Shown here: positions 1 through 5,072 of the stretch, in pieces
Layout of the letters: each line of letters begins with the position of its first letter
Position numbering within the stretch: position 1 is the first letter of the stretch
Source of the DNA: Solobacterium sp.
GTDB taxonomy: Bacteria; Bacillota_I; Bacilli_A; Erysipelotrichales; Erysipelotrichaceae
Direction: 5' to 3'
NCBI GenBank assembly: GCA_016280695.1
Contig: JAEEHG010000264.1
Coordinates: 1 to 6,076 of the forward strand
DNA length: 6,076 bases
Notes under the pieces: generated by a model
What the model was told of the DNA's origin: nothing
The model's input: only the letters and a program-made list of their open reading frames with translations
The model's database searches: none
Position numbers and translations under genes: made by a program

Positions 1-543
1 ACGGACGATGGCCCGGCCGATCGCCACTCTCTGCCGCTGGCCGCCGGACAGGGCCTTCGGCTTGCGGTCGAGATACTGGGTAATATCCAGGATTTCCGCC
101 GCTTCTTCAACCTTGCGGTCAATCTCCTCCTTGGAGAACTTCTTGATCTTCAGGGAGTATGCCATGTTTTCCCGCACGGTCATATGCGGATACAGGGCAT
201 AGGACTGGAAGACCATGGCAATATCCCGGTCTTTCGGTTCCACGGCATTCACCAGGTTGCCGTCGATATACAGTTCACCGCCGGAAATCTCTTCCAGACC
301 TGCAACCATGCGCAGGGTTGTGGACTTGCCGCAGCCTGACGGGCCGACCAGCACGATGAATTCCTTATCCTTGATATGCAGATTGAATTCCTGTACGGCC
401 ACAACACCTTCATCGGTCACCTGCAGGTGTCCTGTCCGGTGCTGCTTTTCTTCCGTATCCTTCTTTTTGAAGAGGCCTTTTTTATTTGAGCCGTCCGTAA
501 CCGGATAAACTTTTTTGATATTCTTTAAAATTACTTCAGCCAT
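1..543 (-). CDS. ugpC: ABC sugar transporter ATP-binding protein, UgpC/MsmK family (partial, C-terminus off the left edge)
   Basis: This is the cytoplasmic ATPase subunit that powers the two permeases encoded just upstream in the transcript. Reading from the ATG at 543, 181 codons are open to the window edge. Walker A is GPSGCGKST at residues 67-75, the Q-loop glutamine is Q113 in [12 protein letters not shown], and the ABC signature LSGGQRQR is at 165-172. The reading stops at GRAIVR, just before the Walker B aspartate, so Walker B, the H-loop and the C-terminal regulatory (TOBE-type) domain, about half of the usual ~370 residues, lie outside. The start is supported by AAAGGAG about 7 bases upstream, which overlaps the stop codon of the preceding permease; 12 bases separate the two genes, suggesting translational coupling. 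A lysine-rich insertion at about residues 15-46 separates the first strand from the usual core. MsmK and MsiK are alternative family names; such ATPases often serve several sugar importers. Confidence 0.95.
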   Translation of the reverse strand, partial: MAEVILKNIKKVYPVTDGSNKKGLFKKKDTEEKQHRTGHLQVTDEGVVAVQEFNLHIKDKEFIVLVGPSGCGKSTTLRMVAGLEEISGGELYIDGNLVNAVEPKDRDIAMVFQSYALYPHMTVRENMAYSLKIKKFSKEEIDRKVEEAAEILDITQYLDRKPKALSGGQRQRVAIGRAIVR

Positions 544-555
544 TGTTTTTCTCCT

Positions 556-1419
556 TTACCCCTTCACACTGCCGGAAGTCACACCCTTGATAATGGACTT
601 GGACAGAATTATATAGATGACCATGACCGGCAGGATCGCCATCAGCATCAGCATGTACACCTTGCCCATGTCGAACTTGGAATAATCCGCGCTCCGCAGC
701 TGGGCAATCATGATCGGCACGGTCTTCTTGTCCGCGCTGTTCAGCAGCAGCGAAGGCATGAAGTAGTTGTTCCAGGAACCGACAAACGAGAAGATCATCT
801 GTACGGCAATCGCCGGCTTCATAATCGGCAGGACAATCTGATTGAAGATCTTGAATTCACTGGAGCCGTAAATCCGGGCCGCCTCCACCATTTCCAGCGG
901 CAGGGTTGCCTGCAGATACTGGTACATGTAGAAATAGACAACCGGCGCCGCGATACTCGGCACGAACAGCACCCAGAGCTTGTTGGTCAGGTTGTATTTG
1001 AAGGCCAGCTGGATAAAGCCGACCGCGCTGACCTGCGACGGGATCATCATGATCGCCAGGATGAAGATATGAACGAAATTCTTCAGCTTGAAGTTGTATA
1101 CGTAGACGCCATACGCCGTCATGGCCGAGAAATATGTGGTCAGAAGCGCCGAGCAGATCGCAACGATGAAGCTGTTTTTCATGCCGGTCGGAATATTGAT
1201 GGAACCGTCATGCCAGGCGTTGGAGAAGTTCTTCATGAAATTCCCGCCCGGAATGATCGTGAAGCCCGTCTTGAGCTGGGCATTGGAACGTGATGAGTTG
1301 ATGATCATCAGATAGAAGAAGAACAGGCACAGGAACGCCAGGAAAACCAGAATGGCGTAAACCAGAATTCTCGAGATGAGCAGCTTCAGTTCAGCGCTTT
1401 TATTGACATCTTTCTTCAT
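556..1419 (-). CDS. Carbohydrate ABC transporter permease, MalG/LacG type
   Basis: This 287-residue inner-membrane subunit belongs to the second permease type (MalG-like) of the CUT1 sugar importers and would form a heterodimer with the permease encoded upstream. Hydrophobic segments lie at about residues 15-40, 82-108, 114-140, 147-170, 203-225 and 254-274, giving the usual six. The cytoplasmic EAA loop that docks onto the ATPase is visible at 179-202: EAARIYGSS, then the conserved LP at 197-198. The canonical EAAxxDG has tyrosine in place of aspartate here. The start at 1419 is well supported by AGGAGG, which overlaps the TAG stop of the upstream permease, so the two genes are only 9 bases apart. 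Length is normal for the family. Substrate cannot be read from the permease itself; cello-oligosaccharides are inferred from the neighbouring phosphorylase. Confidence 0.95.
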   Translation of the reverse strand: MKKDVNKSAELKLLISRILVYAILVFLAFLCLFFFYLMIINSSRSNAQLKTGFTIIPGGNFMKNFSNAWHDGSINIPTGMKNSFIVAICSALLTTYFSAMTAYGVYVYNFKLKNFVHIFILAIMMIPSQVSAVGFIQLAFKYNLTNKLWVLFVPSIAAPVVYFYMYQYLQATLPLEMVEAARIYGSSEFKIFNQIVLPIMKPAIAVQMIFSFVGSWNNYFMPSLLLNSADKKTVPIMIAQLRSADYSKFDMGKVYMLMLMAILPVMVIYIILSKSIIKGVTSGSVKG

Positions 1420-1428
1420 ATCTGCCTC

Positions 1429-2361
1429 CTATTTCCTGTTGATCGTCTTGAAGACGATTCCCGAAAGCACCGCGGTGATGAAGAACAGCAGGACGGACAG
1501 GGCGCCGGCCATGCCGTAGTTCTTGGAGATGCCCAGGAAATTGTTCAGGTACATGATCAGGGTGGTCGATGTATTGTTCGGGATGCCGTGCCCGTTGGTC
1601 AGGACCTGCGGCACATCGAACATCTGGATGCCGCCGATCATGGACGTGATCAGGACATAGATGAAGATCGGCATCAGCAGCGGCATTGTAATATTGAAGA
1701 ACACCTGCGTCGAGGTGGAGCCGTCCAGCCGGGCTGACTCGAAGAGCGCCTCATCAATGGACTGGATGCCGGCCATCAGCAGGATGGTCGTATTGCCGAA
1801 CCACATCAGGAAGTTCATCAGCCCGATCAGGGACTGCACCGTGACCCGCATGCCCAGGAAGTTGATCGGCTTGAGCGCCATGCCGGAACTGACCAGCAGC
1901 TGGTTAACCGGTCCGACCTGTGAGAACAGGGCGAAGAACAGCATGGAGAACGCTGATGCCATGATCAGGTTCGGCATGTAGATGACGGTCTTGAAGAACT
2001 GCTGTCCCTTGATGTCAAGCCGGGTGCTGGTGAAGAACAGCGCCAGCAGCATCGCAATCGTGAACTGCGGCAGGGCACCGATGATCCACAGCCAGAGCGT
2101 ATTGCCCATGAACTTGAAGATCGGCACATAACCCGATGTGTTCAGGGAGAACAGCGTCTTATAGTTCTGCAGCCCGACAAAGCGGGGCCCGATGATCGTC
2201 AGGCCGTCCCGGTAGTACTCGAAGAAGCTGTTGTATACCGTCAGCAGCTGCGGGTAGAACGTGAAGATCGTGTAAATGATGAAGAACGGTGCAATGAATA
2301 TATATCCCCAGCGGGAATAGGAGATGGACTTCGTTTTTGGCAGTTTTTCTGTTTTCTGCAT
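1429..2361 (-). CDS. Carbohydrate ABC transporter permease, MalF/UgpA type
   Basis: This is the first permease subunit (MalF/UgpA-like) of the sugar importer, 310 residues with the start chosen here. It has a short polar N-terminus, then hydrophobic segments at about 18-39, 86-110, 123-147, 176-199, 229-249 and 285-305. The EAA loop is at about 208-231 (ESARLDGSTSTQVFFNITMP), with serine in the first alanine position but the DG retained. The frame is open upstream to an ATG at 2427, but that codon lies inside a strong terminator hairpin and has no good ribosome binding site. The ATG at 2361 has AAAGGGGGAT directly upstream with suitable spacing, and the protein then starts MQKTEKLPK, as expected for the family. 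The gene follows the binding-protein gene across an 86-base gap that holds the terminator, and is tightly coupled to the second permease downstream. Confidence 0.94.
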   Translation of the reverse strand: MQKTEKLPKTKSISYSRWGYIFIAPFFIIYTIFTFYPQLLTVYNSFFEYYRDGLTIIGPRFVGLQNYKTLFSLNTSGYVPIFKFMGNTLWLWIIGALPQFTIAMLLALFFTSTRLDIKGQQFFKTVIYMPNLIMASAFSMLFFALFSQVGPVNQLLVSSGMALKPINFLGMRVTVQSLIGLMNFLMWFGNTTILLMAGIQSIDEALFESARLDGSTSTQVFFNITMPLLMPIFIYVLITSMIGGIQMFDVPQVLTNGHGIPNNTSTTLIMYLNNFLGISKNYGMAGALSVLLFFITAVLSGIVFKTINRK

Positions 2362-2380
2362 CGATATCCCCCTTTTCTTC
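2361..2380 (-). promoter_or_regulatory. Ribosome binding site that sets the MalF-type permease start
   Basis: On the minus strand AAAAGGGGGATATCGATG places a purine-rich Shine-Dalgarno sequence about 7 bases before the ATG at 2361. No comparable site precedes the upstream in-frame ATG at 2427, which is buried in the terminator stem. This decides for the 310-residue form over a 332-residue form. Confidence 0.8.
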
Positions 2381-2400
2381 CAAAATAATGAAATCTGTTT

Positions 2401-2437
2401 AAGAAAAAGCTGTGGCAGGTTGAACACCTGCCACAGC
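2401..2437 (-). terminator. Intrinsic terminator inside the operon, between binding protein and permease genes
   Basis: On the minus strand, GCTGTGGCAGGT (2437-2426), the loop GTTCA (2425-2421) and ACCTGCCACAGC (2420-2409) form a perfect 12-bp GC-rich stem with a 5-base loop. It is followed at once by TTTTTCTT (2408-2401). This is a textbook Rho-independent terminator, directional for the leftward operon. It begins 10 bases after the binding-protein stop codon and ends 39 bases before the permease start. Since the permeases and ATPase have no obvious promoter of their own, it most likely acts as a partial (read-through) terminator that makes the binding protein more abundant than the membrane subunits. 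That role is inferred; the structure is seen directly. Confidence 0.93.
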
Positions 2438-2447
2438 CATGATTCAG

Positions 2448-3788
2448 TTATTCAACTGTAATGCTCGGATATGTTGTACGGATGTAATCCTTGAAGTTAT
2501 TGATAGCGTCTTCTCTTGTGGCAACCTGGCCGTCAAGGAATTCTGTGAAGTAAGTCTGCAGGCCTTCGTTGCAGAGCTGGTCATACTGTGTGACGTTCTG
2601 GAACTTGATGTTCTTTGCCAGTTCGGCGAACACTGCGTTCGGGTTCTGCCCGCCCAGGAATTCGGAACCGAATGTTTCGTCTTCAGCATACTTGTTGTTG
2701 ACAGCCTGGTTGTTGGAGAACTGTGCTTCGTTCTTGACCAGTGCATCGCACACTTCTTCATTGTTGATGAATGTGTTCATGATGTCAGCGACCATTGTCG
2801 GGTTGTCAGTGCCGGTTGCGGCGAGCATCCATGTGCCGCCCCAGAACCAGGCCTGCGGACCCTGGCAGATAGCCCAGTCGCCCATGCATCCCTTTTCCGG
2901 ATCCTGGGCGTTGGTCATGGAGAAGTTGAAGTACCATGCCGGGCCGAAGAAGCACATGGACTTGCCGTCAGCGAACATTTCGGAAGTTGCTTCATCACCC
3001 CAGATGTTGGATGTATATGCTGTGTAGCCGTTCTTGACGAACTCTTCAGACTGATCCATCCACTTCAGGATGTTGGCATCAATATTGAGCTTGCCGTCAA
3101 CAACCCACGGGGAAGTCGCGTTGTTGGAGAAGACACGGTATGTAGCATTGGTTGTCGGGATCATTGTGTAGCCCTTTTCCTTGGCGGCAGCAGCTACGGC
3201 ATTGAATGCATCCCAGTCCTTCAGGGCTTCCTGGACAGCAGCCGGATCATCTGTGCCGAGGACATCCATGGCGATGGAACGTCTGTAGATAACAGCAGCC
3301 GGGCAGCACTGGAAGGAAACGCCCTTGACGACGCCGTTGGCATCGGAAGCGGCTTCAACTGTGTACTTATAGGTATTGGAGAAATCTGTGACGCCGATGG
3401 ACTTGACATCCATGGTGGCATCGGAATTCGTGTACTTCAGAATGTAGTCAGCTTCAGCCAGGAACAGGTCGATCTTGTCGTCAGCTGCAGCATTTGCCTG
3501 GTTCAGCAGAGCGGCATCCAGGGCATCCTGGTAAGCACCGCCGTCAGACGGATAAGTTGTCCGCTTGATGGTGACATCACCCTTCTTCAGAGTGTACTCG
3601 TCAACTACTTCATCAGCATAATACTTGCCGAGGAAGCCCCAGAATTCTTCATTCCAGGTCCAGACATTCAGGACAGCGCCTTCAGCAGTTTCATCCGCCG
3701 GAGCCGGTGTCGGATCGGCTGGTTTCTGGCAGCCAACAAGGGTAAGTACCAGAGGCATTGCCAGCAGTCCACTTAATAGCTTTTTCAT
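2448..3788 (-). CDS. Extracellular sugar-binding lipoprotein of ABC transporter (family 1 solute-binding protein)
   Basis: This 446-residue lipoprotein would capture the sugar outside the membrane and deliver it to the two permeases encoded downstream. The N-terminus is a type II signal peptide: basic MKK, a hydrophobic stretch to residue 18 and the lipobox LVGC with the lipidated cysteine at C20. A Pro/Ala/Asp/Glu-rich flexible linker follows (about 21-37), and the mature domain starts near AVLNVWTWNEEFW. Clusters of aromatic residues that could stack against sugar rings are at W43/W45/W50, F280-F289 (FFGPAWYFNF) and W314-W320 (WFWGGTW). A vicinal cysteine pair is at 161-162. The start is supported by GGGAGGG five bases upstream. 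Length is normal for the family. It follows the repressor gene by 63 bases on the same strand. Codon choice, for example frequent GCT for alanine, looks more like that of a highly expressed gene than its neighbours. Cello-oligosaccharide is inferred from context. Confidence 0.94.
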   Translation of the reverse strand: MKKLLSGLLAMPLVLTLVGCQKPADPTPAPADETAEGAVLNVWTWNEEFWGFLGKYYADEVVDEYTLKKGDVTIKRTTYPSDGGAYQDALDAALLNQANAAADDKIDLFLAEADYILKYTNSDATMDVKSIGVTDFSNTYKYTVEAASDANGVVKGVSFQCCPAAVIYRRSIAMDVLGTDDPAAVQEALKDWDAFNAVAAAAKEKGYTMIPTTNATYRVFSNNATSPWVVDGKLNIDANILKWMDQSEEFVKNGYTAYTSNIWGDEATSEMFADGKSMCFFGPAWYFNFSMTNAQDPEKGCMGDWAICQGPQAWFWGGTWMLAATGTDNPTMVADIMNTFINNEEVCDALVKNEAQFSNNQAVNNKYAEDETFGSEFLGGQNPNAVFAELAKNIKFQNVTQYDQLCNEGLQTYFTEFLDGQVATREDAINNFKDYIRTTYPSITVE

Positions 3789-3814
3789 CTTTTCCCTCCC
3801 GTTATTAAGTATCT

Positions 3815-3849
3815 TCCGGATTGACTGATCCGGATGTTGTACACCGGAT
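3815..3849. repeat. Three CCGGAT direct repeats with exact 14-bp period
   Basis: CCGGAT occurs at 3816-3821, 3830-3835 and 3844-3849, each start exactly 14 bases after the previous one. The spacers, TGACTGAT and GTTGTACA, are not similar. Because CCGG is self-complementary, neighbouring copies can also pair: 3815-3821 with 3828-3834 (7-bp stem, 6-base loop), or 3827-3833 with 3844-3850 (7-bp stem, 10-base loop). These two hairpins share the middle copy and are mutually exclusive. The array fills most of the 63-base gap between the repressor stop and the binding-protein ribosome binding site. It has no following T-tract on the minus strand, so it is not a standard terminator. Confidence 0.7.
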
Positions 3850-3851
3850 CT

Positions 3852-4868
3852 TTATTCTCCGGTTACGACCTTGATTGTGCTGACCGTGTTTCCTTCGATC
3901 AGCCGGCCCATGACGACAGTCTGTTCCGTCATGGCTTCAGGATTCTCTATCTTTTCAATCAGTCTCCGGCAGGCTGCCCTTCCGAGCGTTTCCGTATCCT
4001 GCCGGTATGTTGTCAGGCCGATGACCCGGGCCAGGCGGATGCCGTCATAGCCCATGGCCGAGATGTCTTCCGGAACTCTCAGCCCCGCGTCCTGCAGTAC
4101 TTTCATACTGCCGAGGTAGGAGTAATCGTCCGGAAAGATGATGCAGGTCGGCCGGTTGTCCAGCGCGATCAGTTCCGCAGTCCGTTCCGCACACAGTTCC
4201 ATGTCATGGTACAGGCTCTCCGTCACCCAGGCCGGATCCGGCTCGATGCCCAGTTCCCGGCAGGCCCGGTAGAAGCCCATCATCCGTTCTTTCGTGACAT
4301 CGGTCAGCTCCCCGTGCATGAACGCAATCCTGCGGTGGCCCTTGTCGTAGGCGTAATGCACCAGTTCCTGCAGGCCGCGGGCATTGTCCGAAACCACCGC
4401 CGGGCAGCAGCCGCTGATGTAGTCCACCGTCACTACCGGCAGGTCCGATGTGATCAGTTCCTGGATCTGCGGATCCGCGAAGTCGGCCGAGATCACCGCC
4501 ACCCCGTCGAAGTTTCTGTATTCACAGTGCTTCAGGAAGGTGGATGGCCGCCCGCTGATCGTGCGGCTGATAAACGTGATGTCGTAGCCGGATTCCTCGG
4601 CGGTGTTCTTGAAGCTTTCAAGAATCTCCGAGAAGTATTCATGGGCCAGGCCGGCCGATGTGCTGTCAATGAACAGGACGCCGATGCTGTAGGTGCGGTT
4701 GGTTTTCAGAGCCCTGGCAGAGGCGTTGAGCATGTAGCCCATTTCCTCGGCCTTGCGCAGGATTCTGTCGCGGGTTGCTTTGGATATATCCTCTTTTCCA
4801 TTCAGCGCTTTCGAGACCGTGGCCACTGATACGCCGCAGCTCTGCGCTATTTCCTTCATCGATATCAC
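3852..4868 (-). CDS. LacI/GalR family transcriptional repressor, probably of the cellobiose locus
   Basis: This cytoplasmic DNA-binding regulator has 338 residues when begun at the GTG at 4868 (VISMKEIAQS). The helix-turn-helix occupies about residues 5-24 (KEIAQSCGVSVATVSKALNG). A hinge helix with the minor-groove leucine follows in NASARALKTN (about 48-57), and then the periplasmic-binding-protein-like effector domain from about YSIGVLFID to the C-terminus. The frame is open upstream to an ATG at 4967, but that would add 33 residues no family member needs and would read through the predicted promoter and operator. GAGG lies 5 bases before the GTG but 14 before the in-frame ATG at 4859, so GTG is preferred; the ATG form (335 residues) is the alternative. 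It is divergent from the phosphorylase and upstream of the transporter genes, so it probably controls both. The inducer is unknown; cellobiose or a cello-oligosaccharide is likely, by analogy with CebR. Confidence 0.92.
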   Translation of the reverse strand: MISMKEIAQSCGVSVATVSKALNGKEDISKATRDRILRKAEEMGYMLNASARALKTNRTYSIGVLFIDSTSAGLAHEYFSEILESFKNTAEESGYDITFISRTISGRPSTFLKHCEYRNFDGVAVISADFADPQIQELITSDLPVVTVDYISGCCPAVVSDNARGLQELVHYAYDKGHRRIAFMHGELTDVTKERMMGFYRACRELGIEPDPAWVTESLYHDMELCAERTAELIALDNRPTCIIFPDDYSYLGSMKVLQDAGLRVPEDISAMGYDGIRLARVIGLTTYRQDTETLGRAACRRLIEKIENPEAMTEQTVVMGRLIEGNTVSTIKVVTGE

Positions 4869-4887
4869 AGGCACCTCGCACAGAAAT

Positions 4888-4901
4888 CTTAATCGTTTAC
4901 G
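4888..4901. promoter_or_regulatory. LacI-type operator-like element 1, repressor leader
   Basis: CTTAATCGTTTACG contains AATCGTTT, matching the LacI-family core AANCGNTT; on the minus strand it reads CGTAAACGATTAAG. It lies directly after the predicted start of the repressor transcript and before its ribosome binding site, where bound repressor would block its own gene and the transporter genes behind it. The assignment rests on a short core and on position. Confidence 0.5.
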
Positions 4902-4908
4902 CAACATC

Positions 4909-4936
4909 AGTATATCATCTTTTCGGAAAATGCAAC
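4909..4936 (-). promoter_or_regulatory. Candidate promoter for the repressor and transporter transcript
   Basis: On the minus strand TGATATACT gives a good extended -10 element (TGnTATACT, -10 at 4914-4909). A weak -35-like TTGCAT at 4935-4930 is 15 bases upstream; this short spacing matters less when an extended -10 is present. Transcription would begin near 4902, about 34 bases before the GTG start. No better promoter was seen in the gap for this direction. Confidence 0.5.
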
Positions 4937-4945
4937 ATATTTTTT

Positions 4946-4960
4946 TGGAAAACGCTTCCA
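4946..4960. promoter_or_regulatory. Operator-like element 2: TGGAA/TTCCA inverted repeat, cre- or CebR-box-like
   Basis: TGGAAAACGCTTCCA has inverted arms TGGAA and TTCCA around AACGC. It resembles the CcpA catabolite site: GGAAAACGCTTCCA fits TGNAANCGNTNNCA except for the first base. With one A removed it also matches the actinomycete cellobiose operator TGGGAGCGCTCCCA at 11 of 14 positions. It sits between the two predicted divergent promoters, upstream of both -35 regions. Whether the local LacI protein or CcpA binds here cannot be decided from sequence alone. Confidence 0.55.
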
Positions 4961-4974
4961 AATTCACTTTTTTC

Positions 4975-5003
4975 TTGTTTTCTGGCCGATTTCCCTTTAT
5001 TCT
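4975..5003 (+). promoter_or_regulatory. Candidate promoter for the phosphorylase gene
   Basis: TTGTTT (4975-4980) and TATTCT (4998-5003) are separated by exactly 17 bases and give modest matches to the vegetative -35 and -10 boxes (3 of 6 and 4 of 6). Transcription would begin near 5010, leaving a leader of about 60 bases. The match is weak enough that another site is possible, but it fits the operator-like element directly downstream. Confidence 0.4.
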
Positions 5004-5017
5004 AAGGTCAAAGAACT

Positions 5018-5033
5018 ACGTAATCGATTTCGT
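5018..5033. promoter_or_regulatory. LacI-type operator-like element 3, phosphorylase leader
   Basis: ACGTAATCGATTTCGT is an inverted repeat of 16 bases with a single mismatched pair: ACG/CGT arms around the perfect palindrome AATCGATT, which fits the AANCGNTT core of LacI-family operators. It lies just after the predicted transcription start and 26 bases before the ribosome binding site of the phosphorylase, a typical repressor-block position. Confidence 0.55.
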
Positions 5034-5058
5034 TGCGCGTTTCGCATTTTTGACGATC

Positions 5059-5072
5059 AGGAGGAAATTATG
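5059..5072 (+). promoter_or_regulatory. Strong ribosome binding site of the phosphorylase gene
   Basis: A perfect AGGAGG at 5059-5064 lies five bases before the ATG at 5070. It fixes the start and suggests efficient translation. Confidence 0.85.

Noticed and set aside
2362..2427. N-terminal extension of the MalF-type permease (start at 2427)
   Set aside because: The ATG lies inside the terminator hairpin and lacks a ribosome binding site; the start at 2361 has one.
2439..3776. A 445-codon open frame on the plus strand opposite the binding-protein gene
   Set aside because: It is almost exactly complementary to the minus-strand gene in register. Its openness follows from that gene's avoidance of TTA, CTA and TCA codons. 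Its translation has no recognisable motif and no plausible ribosome binding site, while the minus frame has a lipobox, a strong ribosome binding site and operon context.
3815..3834. Terminator for the repressor gene
   Set aside because: The 7-bp inverted repeat is not followed by a T-tract in the direction of transcription (AGATACTTAATA follows), so read-through into the binding-protein gene is expected.
3789..3860. Separate promoter for the binding-protein gene in the gap after the repressor
   Set aside because: GATACT could serve as a -10, but no -35 match is found at 16-18 bases and the start would fall in the ribosome binding site. A promoter inside the end of the repressor gene was looked for and not seen, though it cannot be excluded.
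3834..4829. A 331-codon open frame on the plus strand opposite the repressor gene
   Set aside because: The minus frame encodes an unmistakable LacI-family protein. The plus frame is rich in Arg, His and Pro as expected of a shadow frame and has no family resemblance.
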